A stretch of 64,000 bases of DNA, taken from contig NZ_JH584241.1 in the NCBI RefSeq assembly GCF_000241485.1, positions 79,679-143,678 of the forward strand, read 5' to 3'. The position numbers were made by a program, and so were the translations under genes. The first letter of the stretch is position 1. Every line of letters starts with the position of its first letter. The stretch comes from Sphingomonas sp. PAMC 26605 (GTDB taxonomy: Bacteria; Pseudomonadota; Alphaproteobacteria; Sphingomonadales; Sphingomonadaceae). This document shows positions 30,679 to 38,211 of this stretch, piece by piece. The notes beneath the pieces were generated by a model. That model had not been told where the DNA came from. It worked only from the letters and a program-made list of their open reading frames with translations, and did not search any database.

Positions 30679-31217
30679 GCCGCCGTCTCGCCGGTATAGC
30701 GCGCGAATTCCTCGGCATAGCGCTTGGTGATCAGCGCCTGTTCCGACGCGTCGATATCCTCGCTCAGTTCGAGGAACCACGTGCCTTCTTCCGAATAGAC
30801 ATGGTGCGCGACGGCGCCGCGAATATGTTCGAGCTTGTCGAGATAATCCTCGCTCATCGGGTCGAGCCGCTCAAGCAGCCCCATCTCCATCTTGGCCGCG
30901 GCCTGCTCCTGATAGGCGAGCTCGGCGTGGCCGACCTGCTTGTCGGCGGCGAGCGCAGGATAGATCGCGGCTTCCTCGGCAACGGCGTGGCCCGTCAGGA
31001 TCAGCGCCAGATCCTTTTGGGCCGCGCGGCGGGTGTCGGCGCTGGTCGCCGCCTTGACGGCGGCGAACTGTGCCTCGATTTGACGATGATGGTCGAGAAT
31101 CTGCGCGAGCCAGCTTCCCGGCGTCGCCGCGGCCTCGGCCTTGGCACGCGCTTCGGCGCGCGCTTCGTCGCTTTCGGGCGGAGTGACGGCGGCAATGGCT
31201 TTGTCGAGAATAGACAT
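30675..31217 (-). CDS. Hemerythrin domain-containing protein
   Basis: A 180-residue four-helix di-iron protein. Iron-ligand patterns are DHHRQIE, GHAVAEEAAIYP (HxxxE), HAELAYQEQ and HHVYSEEGTWF. Such HHE proteins bind O2 or NO, or guard against oxidative and nitrosative stress. An Ala/Glu-rich helix forms the N-terminus. ATG 31217 is chosen because CCGGAGAGTG precedes it. An FNR/FixK-type palindrome and an EcfG-like promoter lie upstream. Confidence 0.88.
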   Translation of the reverse strand: MSILDKAIAAVTPPESDEARAEARAKAEAAATPGSWLAQILDHHRQIEAQFAAVKAATSADTRRAAQKDLALILTGHAVAEEAAIYPALAADKQVGHAELAYQEQAAAKMEMGLLERLDPMSEDYLDKLEHIRGAVAHHVYSEEGTWFLELSEDIDASEQALITKRYAEEFARYTGETAA

Positions 31218-31250
31218 GGGCACTCTCCGGTTGAAACGCTTGCCGGGTAA

Positions 31251-31275
31251 AACCAGCAAGTGTCGCGCCCGTTCC
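31251..31275 (-). promoter_or_regulatory. EcfG-like general-stress promoter before hemerythrin
   Basis: On the minus strand GGAAC (31275-31271), 16 bases, then GGTT (31254-31251), 33 bases before the ATG. The alphaproteobacterial EcfG consensus is GGAAC-N16/17-CGTT; the -35 is exact and the -10 has one mismatch. Confidence 0.45.
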
Positions 31276-31312
31276 CCACAAAACCGCGCAAGACGCTGAA
31301 ATAGCCTTCAAA

Positions 31313-31328
31313 CTTGATGTCGATCAAG
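31313..31328. promoter_or_regulatory. FNR/FixK-type box
   Basis: CTTGATGTCGATCAAG is a perfect match to the FNR/FixK/Anr consensus TTGAT-N4-ATCAA, with one extra symmetric base pair on each side. It lies between the divergent hemerythrin (centre about 104 bp upstream of the ATG) and the PRC-barrel gene (about 87 bp). It implies control by an oxygen-sensing CRP/FNR regulator that is encoded elsewhere. Confidence 0.75.
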
Positions 31329-31352
31329 CATCATCGCATGCGTCGGGTGCGC

Positions 31353-31378
31353 GGAGCCAATCCGCGGGTTGATCCGTT
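31353..31378 (+). promoter_or_regulatory. EcfG-like promoter before the PRC-barrel gene
   Basis: GGAGC (31353-31357), 17 bases, CGTT (31375-31378), 29 bases before ATG 31408. One mismatch in the -35 against GGAAC; the -10 is exact. Confidence 0.4.
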
Positions 31379-31407
31379 ACCGCGTCGCGTGGGCGAGAGG
31401 TGTAGGG

Positions 31408-32058
31408 ATGGCGACGGCAAGCGATATTGCAGGTTGGATCGCGCCAGCGGCGACGATGATCGCAGCGGTGATGACGGCGGCCAACCTCGGCACGCGCGTG
31501 ACCGGCTGGGGCTTCATCGTCTTCACGATCGGGTCGGTCGCCTGGTCGACCGTCGCGGTCGCCACCGGGCAGCAGAATCTGCTCTGGACCAATGGGTTTC
31601 TCACGCTGGTCAACCTCGTCGGCATCTGGCGCTGGCTCGGACGTCAGGCGCGGTATGAAGACGGCAGCCGTGCCGCGAGCGTGCGCAGCCACGCCGCGCA
31701 CGTGCCGAGCCTGTTCTCGATCGGCGCGATTGCCGGGGCGCGGCTCACCGGGCGCGACGGCGTGCCGCTCGGGACGGTGGTCGACGGCATGATGCGCTGC
31801 AATGATTCGGCGCTCGCTTATATCGTGATCAGCGAGGGCGGCGTCGGCGGCGTCGGCGAACGGCTGCGGGCGTTGCATCCGCGCGAAATCACATTCTCGG
31901 CCGAGGGGCCGCGCTGCGAGCTCGATGCCGAGATGCTAGCACGCCGGCCGTTGCTCGAGCCCGGCGCCTGGCCGGTTTCGCTCGAGGCGCTGGCGGAACC
32001 TTCGCCGTTGCGACCGATTGTCGTTTCGAAACAGCAGGAGAGCGGCCGGTGCCGATGA
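31408..32058 (+). CDS. Membrane-anchored PRC-barrel protein
   Basis: A 216-residue protein with two or three N-terminal hydrophobic helices (about residues 5-75, including VTGWGFIVFTIGSVAWSTVAV) and a C-terminal PRC-barrel domain (about 95-170: SIGAIAGARLTGRDGVPLGTVVDGMM, then YIVISEGGVGGVGERLRALHPREI). PRC-barrel proteins of this type are frequent members of the alphaproteobacterial general stress response. Its stop overlaps the following ATG codon (ATGA). Confidence 0.8.
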   Translation: MATASDIAGWIAPAATMIAAVMTAANLGTRVTGWGFIVFTIGSVAWSTVAVATGQQNLLWTNGFLTLVNLVGIWRWLGRQARYEDGSRAASVRSHAAHVPSLFSIGAIAGARLTGRDGVPLGTVVDGMMRCNDSALAYIVISEGGVGGVGERLRALHPREITFSAEGPRCELDAEMLARRPLLEPGAWPVSLEALAEPSPLRPIVVSKQQESGRCR

Positions 32059-32480
32059 CACTCGAAGATTTGGCCGCAGCGATGCGCAAGATCGACTTCA
32101 CGATGCTGACGACGGTCGCCCCCGACGGTGGCCTCGCCGCGCGACCGATGAGCAACAATGCCGACGTCGATTATGACGGCGACAGCTACTTCTTCGCGCT
32201 AGACGATACGCAAACCGTCGCCGAAATCGCGGTGAATCCGAAGGTCGGGCTGACGCTGCACGGCAATTCGGGCCTGCTCGGCAAGCCGCCGCTGTTCATC
32301 GCCGCCGCGGGCGAGGCCGAACTCATCCGCGACAAAGCGGTGTTCGTCGAGCATTGGAATCCCGATCTCGAACGCTGGTTCGAACAGGGTGTCGATACGC
32401 CCGGCCTGGTGCTGATCAAGGTGCATGCCGAGCGGGTGCATTATTGGAACGGCGAGGATCAGGGCGAAATTCGGCCGTAA
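32049..32480 (+). CDS. Pyridoxamine 5'-phosphate oxidase-fold general stress protein
   Basis: A 143-residue split-barrel flavin-binding-type protein resembling Bacillus general stress protein 26: FTMLTTVAPDGGLAARPMSNN, FFALDDTQTVAEIAVNPKVGLTLHG and the end VHYWNGED. I prefer GTG 32049 because AGGAG lies about 8 bases before it; ATG 32055 would have a 14-base gap. It is coupled to the PRC-barrel gene. Substrate or cofactor (FMN or F420-like) unproven. Confidence 0.82.
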   Translation: MPMTLEDLAAAMRKIDFTMLTTVAPDGGLAARPMSNNADVDYDGDSYFFALDDTQTVAEIAVNPKVGLTLHGNSGLLGKPPLFIAAAGEAELIRDKAVFVEHWNPDLERWFEQGVDTPGLVLIKVHAERVHYWNGEDQGEIRP

Positions 32481-32485
32481 CCGCT

Positions 32486-33373
32486 TCACCGGCGCGGCCG
32501 GGTCTCGGCGGCGAGCTGATCGTGCGCGACCCGCTGTAGCGCGGTCGCCTGGGTGGGCGACAGGCCGAGTTCGTCGGCCGCGCTTTCGTCTTTGCCGAGC
32601 GTAAGCGGATCGACCCCGGTTATGCGCCCGAACACGACCAGCGCTTCGAGATAATAGCCGTAGACGCTCGCGTGATACTGGTCGTAGCTCCACAGATCGA
32701 GCTTCCCGAACGGTACGCCGTCATACGGGTTGGCGTCGGCAAGACCGGTCTGGATCGCGCGATTCCACGCTTCGCCGACGGGCAGCACGTCCGTAGCCCC
32801 GCGCGTCGCTGCGCGTGCGCGGTTGGCGGCGGCGCGCAGATCGAGCGCCATCGCCGTAATCGGGCGGCCGTACCAGTGCCCCTTGGGCCGATAGGTTTCG
32901 TCGGCGCGACTCCACGTCGCCATCAATTCGATCTGCACCGCCGGATTGTAACCGCGAAACAGCGTGGCGAGACGCGGTACGCTGCGGAGATAGCCGCTCG
33001 CATCGCCGGGGCGGTCGTGGTCGAGCGTGCTGAACTCTTGGAGCACGACGACGTCCCAGGCGCGCTCGAACAGTGCGCGGCGCTCGTCATAATGGAAGGC
33101 GAGCGACTGGCCGCCCTGCGTCTCGAGGCTCACCGCGTAATTGAGCCCGGCTTCCTCGGTGAACTCCTTGAACAGCGCGGGCACCCCGCCATAGCCGTCG
33201 CGGTTGAGATCGACGACGGTGCCGGCATGCCAGTTGCGTACCGGCGAATGCGCGCCCTGCGTGAAGCTGTTCCCGATGAAGAGAATCGTGCGCAGGCGCG
33301 GCTGCGCCGAGGCGGGGGCAGACGCGAGCAGCGCGAGCCCGATGGCAAGCGTCTTCAAGCCGTTGATCATCAT
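32486..33373 (-). CDS. Exported SGNH-like hydrolase (DUF4886-like)
   Basis: A 295-residue protein with a signal peptide ending in ASAQ (about residue 24). Block I is LFIGNSFTQG with candidate nucleophile S36. The C-terminal DQYHASVYGYYLEALV supplies the Asp/His pair typical of SGNH esterases. Mid-protein segments are WDVVVLQEFS and ELMATWSRADETY. Likely a periplasmic esterase or carbohydrate deacetylase; substrate unknown. Confidence 0.75.
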   Translation of the reverse strand: MMINGLKTLAIGLALLASAPASAQPRLRTILFIGNSFTQGAHSPVRNWHAGTVVDLNRDGYGGVPALFKEFTEEAGLNYAVSLETQGGQSLAFHYDERRALFERAWDVVVLQEFSTLDHDRPGDASGYLRSVPRLATLFRGYNPAVQIELMATWSRADETYRPKGHWYGRPITAMALDLRAAANRARAATRGATDVLPVGEAWNRAIQTGLADANPYDGVPFGKLDLWSYDQYHASVYGYYLEALVVFGRITGVDPLTLGKDESAADELGLSPTQATALQRVAHDQLAAETRPRR

Positions 33374-33446
33374 CTACCCCTGTGTCGCGATGCCGCTGGG
33401 GCCCTATCGGAAATCTCGCGCGCGACTGCAAACACCGTTTCGCGCG

Positions 33447-33755
33447 CTACATCATGCGCTCGCGCAGGTTGAGCAGGATGACGAGCGTGCCCGCGACCAT
33501 GAGCGCGATGATCAAGCTCGAGAACAGGATGAGCTGGAGGTCCGCGCGCGCCGATTTGCGCAAATCGATGTGCAGGAAGCAGCGGAAGTGAACGAGGATC
33601 TGGACGAGCCCGAGCGCGAAGACGAGTCCCAGCGTATGCGACGGGGCAATCCGCCACGCGACGCACGCGAAGGCCGCGCCGGTCAGCGCGAGCGCGAGCA
33701 GCAAGCCGATGCTGTAGCTGGCGAGCGCGCGCCGGAAGCCGCGGGCGTCCTTCAT
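33447..33755 (-). CDS. cyoD: Quinol oxidase subunit IV
   Basis: A 102-residue three-helix subunit that helps assemble the cytochrome bo3 oxidase. It has the typical VQILVHFRCFLHID segment. ATG 33755 overlaps the cyoC stop (ATGA), which excludes the 50-residue upstream extension of the open frame. Last gene of cyoABCD. Confidence 0.9.
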   Translation of the reverse strand: MKDARGFRRALASYSIGLLLALALTGAAFACVAWRIAPSHTLGLVFALGLVQILVHFRCFLHIDLRKSARADLQLILFSSLIIALMVAGTLVILLNLRERMM

Positions 33756-34381
33756 CGGATCAGCCCCTGCAGATAGACGACCGAGAAGATCGCCACCCAG
33801 ACGATATCGAGAAAGTGCCAGAACAACCCGAGCCGGAGCAGGTTGAGCTTGACCGGCGTATCGCACCCGAACACCCGGATCTGAACGAGCATCACGCCGA
33901 TCCACACCAGCCCGGCGGCAACATGCAGCCCGTGCAACGGTACCAGCGAGTAGAACGCGGAGAGGAAGCCGCTGCGGCTCGGTACCGCGCCGAGCGACGC
34001 CATTTCGGCGAAATCCTTCACCTCGAGCGCGAGGAAGGCGAGTCCCAGCAGCGCGGTCAGCCCGAGCCAGGCGTAAAGGTAGCGCGTGCCGATCTCGTGC
34101 TTCATCACGAGCGAGGCCATGCCGAAGGTGAAGCTGCTCGCGAGCAGGATCAGCGTTTCGAGCAAGGTGCCCGACAAATGAAACCCGCTCGCCGGACCCG
34201 GGCCGGGCGCGCCCGCGGTGCCCGGGAGCAGCACGCCATAGGTCGCGAAGAGCAGCGCGAAGATCACCGCGTCGCTCATCAGGAAGATCCAGAAGCCGAA
34301 CAGCGCGCTGTCGGCGGCGTCGTCGGCTTCACCATGGCTTTCGCCGAGGTTGAGCCCGGCGTGGCGGTTGCTGTCGCTCAT
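33752..34381 (-). CDS. cyoC: Quinol oxidase subunit III
   Basis: A 209-residue five-helix subunit of the haem-copper oxidase. The start region reads FGFWIFLMSDAVIFALLFATY, the family hallmark, and the end contains FWHFLDIVWVAIFSVVYLQG. It overlaps cyoB and cyoD by 4 bases each. Confidence 0.94.
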   Translation of the reverse strand: MSDSNRHAGLNLGESHGEADDAADSALFGFWIFLMSDAVIFALLFATYGVLLPGTAGAPGPGPASGFHLSGTLLETLILLASSFTFGMASLVMKHEIGTRYLYAWLGLTALLGLAFLALEVKDFAEMASLGAVPSRSGFLSAFYSLVPLHGLHVAAGLVWIGVMLVQIRVFGCDTPVKLNLLRLGLFWHFLDIVWVAIFSVVYLQGLIR

Positions 34382-36432
34382 CCTGCCATCACCTTGGCGA
34401 GGCCGTGGTTGACCGACTGCGTTTCCTCATCGCGCTCGATCGGCAAGGCCGCGGCGATCGCAGCGTGCCAGCGCGCTTCGGTTGCCGCGACCTCGTCGGC
34501 CGAGATCACGCGGTGCGTATCGCGCACGAAGCTGCGCGCGATCACCGCGCCGATCGCGACCGCGAGGCCGAGCAATGCGAGCCACCAGATATGCCACACC
34601 AGGCCGAACGCGCAGCCCGCCCCGGCCAGGCCGATCACCGGGCCGACCGCGCTGTTGCGCGGCATTTCGATCGCCTCATAAGAATCCGGCGGCGCGTAGG
34701 CGAAGCCGTCCTGCTTCGCCTGCCAGAAGGCGTCGCGGCCGTGGACCTGGGGCACCACCGCGAAATTATATTCGGGCGGGGGCGCGGAGATCGCCCATTC
34801 GAGCCCGCGCGCATCCCACGGGTCGCCGACCGCAACGCGGTTCTGGTCGCGGTCGCGGATGCTGACCCACAGCTGGATCGCCAGCGCGGCAAACGCGCAG
34901 AACAGCACCAGCCCGCCGAACGCTGCGATCAGCAGCCACGGCTGATACGCCGCCTCGGACACTTGCTGGCTGCGGCGCGGCATCGCCTCGAGCCCGAGCA
35001 CGTAGAGCGGCATGAAGGCGAGATAGAACCCGCCGACCCAGCACGCGCACGACACCCGACCCCAGAATTCGTTCAGCCGATAGCCGAACGCCTTGGGGAA
35101 CCAGTAATGGTACGCCGCGAGCATCGCGAACAGCAGCCCCGGGATCAGCATGTTGTGGAAATGCGCGACGAGAAAGACGGTGTTGTGCGTGACATAATCG
35201 AGCGGCGGCATCGCCAGTATGATCCCGGTCATCCCGCCGATCACGAAGGTGACGATGAAGGCGAGCGAATAGAGCATCGGTACGGTGAAGCGGATTCGCC
35301 CGCGGAACATCGTCCAGATCCAGTCATAGACCTTCACGCCGGTCGGGATGCCGATCAGCATCGTCGCGATGCCGAACGCGGCGTTGACGTCGGCGCTCTG
35401 GCCCATGGTAAAGAAGTGATGGAGCCAGACGGTGAAGGAGAGCACCGCGATCGCCATCGTCGCGCAGACCAGCGAGACATAGCCGAACAGCCGCTTCGAC
35501 GAGAAGGTCGCGATCACCTCGGAATAGACGCCGAACGCGGGGAGGATCAGGATGTACACCTCGGGATGGCCGAACAGCCAGAAGAGGTTGGCATAGTTCA
35601 TCACATTGCCGCCCGCCTCGTTGGTGAAGAAATGCATCCCGGCATAGCGATCGAGCGCGAGCAGCCCGGTCGCGACGGTCAGCGGCGGGATCGCGAAGAT
35701 CAGCAGAATGCTGGTGCACAACGCCGTCCAGCAGAACAGCGGCATGTGGAACCACGTCATGCCCGGCGCGCGGCCCTTGTAGAGCGTCACTGCGAAATTG
35801 ATGCCGGTGAGCAGCGACCCGATCGAGGCGAGCGTCACCGCCCAGATCCAATAATCGGGCCCGACGCCGGGGCTGAACGCTATCCCGGTGTACGGCGGGT
35901 AGCCGGTCCACCCGCCGGTCGAGAAGCGCCCGAGCACCAGCGCCGCCATCATCAGCCACGCGCCCGCCCAGGTCAGGCAGAGGCTGATCGAATTGAGCAG
36001 CGGAAACGCCACGTCGCGCGCGCCGATCTGCAGCGGCATCGCGAAATTGATCACGCCCGTGAGCAGCGGCATCGCCACGAAGAAGATCATGATCGTCCCG
36101 TGCGTGCTGAACAGTTGCGCGAAATGCTCTGGCTCGACGAAGCCCGGCTGGTTGACCGCATCGGCCTGTTGCAGCCGCATCAGGATCGCCTCGACCAGCG
36201 CACGCGCGAGCATCACGAAGGCGATGATGAAATATTGCACGCCGATCCGCTTGTGATCGACGCTGGTGAACCATTCGCGCCACAGATAGCGCCATTTGCC
36301 CAACCACGTGACCAGCCCGATCACCGCGATCGCTCCCGCCACCGCGATCGCCGCCGCGGCGGTGGCGAGCGCGCTGTAGAAGGGCAGGGCGTCGAACGAG
36401 AGGCGGCCGAGCAGGAAATAGTACGCGGTCAT
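34378..36432 (-). CDS. cyoB: Quinol oxidase subunit I
   Basis: The catalytic subunit (684 residues) holding the low-spin haem and the haem-CuB centre; oxidises quinol, reduces O2 and pumps protons. Marks are TSVDHKRIG, FGHPEVYILILPAFG (CuB-ligand His and the His-Tyr region), VWLHHFF (the CuB histidine pair) and AHFHNML with haem-ligand histidines. The conserved Glu of the D-channel is not assigned here. Overlaps cyoA by 4 bases. Confidence 0.96.
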   Translation of the reverse strand: MTAYYFLLGRLSFDALPFYSALATAAAAIAVAGAIAVIGLVTWLGKWRYLWREWFTSVDHKRIGVQYFIIAFVMLARALVEAILMRLQQADAVNQPGFVEPEHFAQLFSTHGTIMIFFVAMPLLTGVINFAMPLQIGARDVAFPLLNSISLCLTWAGAWLMMAALVLGRFSTGGWTGYPPYTGIAFSPGVGPDYWIWAVTLASIGSLLTGINFAVTLYKGRAPGMTWFHMPLFCWTALCTSILLIFAIPPLTVATGLLALDRYAGMHFFTNEAGGNVMNYANLFWLFGHPEVYILILPAFGVYSEVIATFSSKRLFGYVSLVCATMAIAVLSFTVWLHHFFTMGQSADVNAAFGIATMLIGIPTGVKVYDWIWTMFRGRIRFTVPMLYSLAFIVTFVIGGMTGIILAMPPLDYVTHNTVFLVAHFHNMLIPGLLFAMLAAYHYWFPKAFGYRLNEFWGRVSCACWVGGFYLAFMPLYVLGLEAMPRRSQQVSEAAYQPWLLIAAFGGLVLFCAFAALAIQLWVSIRDRDQNRVAVGDPWDARGLEWAISAPPPEYNFAVVPQVHGRDAFWQAKQDGFAYAPPDSYEAIEMPRNSAVGPVIGLAGAGCAFGLVWHIWWLALLGLAVAIGAVIARSFVRDTHRVISADEVAATEARWHAAIAAALPIERDEETQSVNHGLAKVMAG

Positions 36433-37247
36433 CGGTTCGCCCCGCTCGTCGCTGCGCCACGCCGCACGATCGCGTCGAACATGCCGGGTTGTAGGCCTGA
36501 TAACAGCCGCGGTTGGTCGATCGTGCCGGGCCTGGTCAGGCGGCGATAGCGCGCGGCGTCGAGTCGGTCAGGCGAGGCTTGTGCGCGCGCGATCAGTCGA
36601 TCGAACGCCGGGCTCGACAGCGCGAGCAGGCGGAAATGCTGCCTGGCAAAGCCGTCGCCATTATATTGCGTGTTCTCGCCGATGAAGCTGCCGCCGCGCG
36701 GCGCGAGCAGGTTGAGCTGCGTCGTCATCCCCGCCATCGCGTAGATCTGGCCGCCGAGCTGCGGGATCAGGAACGACTGCATCACGGTCGTGCTGGTCAG
36801 ATGCAGCCGCAGCGGCCGGCCGACCGGAACGGCGAGCACGTTGACCGTCGCGATCCCCTGCTCCGGATAGAGAAATACCCACTTCCAATCCATCGCGACG
36901 ACCTGAACATCGAGCGGGGGCTGCGTGCTGGCGAGCGGGCGGTAGGGATCGAGCCGATGCGTTGCGTGCCAAAGCACGACGCCGAGAAAGAGCACGATCG
37001 CCACGGGAATGCCCCACACCACGCATTCGAGGATGCGCGAGAAATCCCAGCGCGGCGTGTAGGCCGCGCCGCCATTCCAGCGATACCGCCAGGCAATGAG
37101 CGGTGTCAGCAGCAACACGGGAACGACGACGATCAGCATCGCCGCGCCGACGATCCAGAACAATGTCGCGGTTTCGGCGGCATTGGGGCCGGGACCGGTC
37201 AGGAAGCTTGGCCCGCAGAGCAACGAGCAGGAGCCGACGTGCGTCAT
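36429..37247 (-). CDS. cyoA: Quinol oxidase subunit II
   Basis: A 272-residue subunit II with two N-terminal helices and a periplasmic cupredoxin domain (MDWKWVFLYPEQGIATVN, TTVMQSFLIPQLGGQIYAMAG). The CuA cysteines of cytochrome c oxidases are absent (ENTQYNGDGFARQHF at that place), so the enzyme oxidises quinol. The start is uncertain: ATG 37247 or a GTG at 37274; both have weak ribosome sites, and the Cys in CSLLCGP may serve lipidation. Confidence 0.92.
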   Translation of the reverse strand: MTHVGSCSLLCGPSFLTGPGPNAAETATLFWIVGAAMLIVVVPVLLLTPLIAWRYRWNGGAAYTPRWDFSRILECVVWGIPVAIVLFLGVVLWHATHRLDPYRPLASTQPPLDVQVVAMDWKWVFLYPEQGIATVNVLAVPVGRPLRLHLTSTTVMQSFLIPQLGGQIYAMAGMTTQLNLLAPRGGSFIGENTQYNGDGFARQHFRLLALSSPAFDRLIARAQASPDRLDAARYRRLTRPGTIDQPRLLSGLQPGMFDAIVRRGAATSGANR

Positions 37248-37370
37248 CGCCACTGGCGCAGCCCGCGGCGGCACGCCTTCGCCCGCATTGTCAGCTTTAC
37301 GCGCACCACCCGGATCCCCTTCGTGTCGCGCAACCTATGGCGCGCGAGAAAGGTCCCGGGTGCGCGATTA

Positions 37371-37634
37371 TTAGCGCAACTGGCTGTCCTTGCTGCCGCG
37401 CCGGTTGATCCCGACGCTGCGGATCTTCGCGTCGCGGTCGGACTGGCAGGCGATACAAGTGCGCGCGCCGGGCAGCGCGGCACGGCGCGCTTCGGGAATA
37501 TCCTCGCCGCATTGCTCGCAATAGAGCGCCGCCTCGCCGCCCAGCAGTCGCGCGCGCGCGGCCTCGACCGCGTCCGCCACCGTGTCGTCGATCTGATCCT
37601 GTACCGCGCCGTCCTGCGCCCAACCGTTCGCCAT
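37371..37634 (-). CDS. DksA/TraR C4-type zinc-finger protein (YbiI-like)
   Basis: An 87-residue protein with the four-Cys zinc finger C39-x2-C42-x17-C60-x2-C63 (CEQCGEDIPEARR then RTCIACQ). Short TraR-like proteins may bind RNA polymerase near its secondary channel and change the stringent response. I use ATG 37634 (MANGWAQD), matching the family start. Confidence 0.9.
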   Translation of the reverse strand: MANGWAQDGAVQDQIDDTVADAVEAARARLLGGEAALYCEQCGEDIPEARRAALPGARTCIACQSDRDAKIRSVGINRRGSKDSQLR

Positions 37635-37706
37635 GTCCGTATCCCATTCTCGAGCCATAGAAATGGGAAGTGCGGACAGCTTTTCCAGCATTGCAGCGCT
37701 GCGGAC

Positions 37707-37732
37707 GGGACCTTCTTTCCGAAACGGTCGTT
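37707..37732 (+). promoter_or_regulatory. EcfG-like promoter before csbD
   Basis: GGGAC (37707-37711), 17 bases, CGTT (37729-37732), about 50 bases before ATG 37782. One mismatch to GGAAC; the spacing and -10 fit the alphaproteobacterial general-stress sigma factor. Confidence 0.4.
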
Positions 37733-37781
37733 ATGCCGCCAAGCGCGCCACGACCGGTTTAGCGCCAACGAAAGGCAAATC

Positions 37782-38063
37782 ATGAACAGCACGACGCTCA
37801 AGGGTGAAGGTCAGGATCTCGGCGGCAGCATCAAGGAAGCTGCAGGCAAGCTGACCGGCGACACGTCGCTGCAGGGCTCGGGCGTCGCCGATCAGGTCGT
37901 CGGCAATGCCAAGCAGGTCGCCGGTGCCGCGATGGACGCCGTGTCGAACCCCGGCCCGCTGGTCGACAAGGCGCGCAGCTTCGCGCGCGAGCGGCCGTAT
38001 GCGACCGCTGCACTGGTCGGCGTGCTGGGTCTCGCCGTGATCAACACGCTGCGCGGCAAGTAA
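37782..38063 (+). CDS. CsbD-like stress protein with membrane tail
   Basis: A 93-residue protein. The first about 50 residues are CsbD-like (LKGEGQDLGGSIKEAAGKLTGD, repeated amphipathic helices). The end, ARERPYATAALVGVLGLAVI, resembles the C-terminal helix of DUF883/ElaB proteins, suggesting an inner-membrane anchor. Such proteins are induced by general stress. Confidence 0.85.
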   Translation: MNSTTLKGEGQDLGGSIKEAAGKLTGDTSLQGSGVADQVVGNAKQVAGAAMDAVSNPGPLVDKARSFARERPYATAALVGVLGLAVINTLRGK

Positions 38064-38077
38064 GATCGCGCCCGTGC

Positions 38078-38103
38078 GTCGCCATGCCGGTTGGCATGGC
38101 GAC
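38078..38103 (+). terminator. Perfect hairpin after csbD
   Basis: An 11-bp perfect stem GTCGCCATGCC / GGCATGGCGAC with a GGTT tetraloop, 14 bases past the stop. No T-run follows. Confidence 0.55.
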
Positions 38104-38119
38104 GTGCGGGGCATCTCAA

Positions 38120-38137
38120 AAGAATCTGCAGCTTCTT
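38120..38137. promoter_or_regulatory. Near-perfect palindrome upstream of the PHB-depolymerase-like gene
   Basis: AAGAA-T-CTGCAG-C-TTCTT, 18 bp with a single mismatched pair, about 75 bp before ATG 38212. A second imperfect dyad (TTATTGTGCA ... TGCAACATAA) overlaps its right side. Candidate operator; regulator unknown. Confidence 0.35.
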
Positions 38138-38211
38138 ATTGTGCACTGCAACATAAACGCTATCTTCAAGAGCCAGCCTGGCGAGTCCAGGCGTTAGTGA
38201 CGAGGCCCGAC

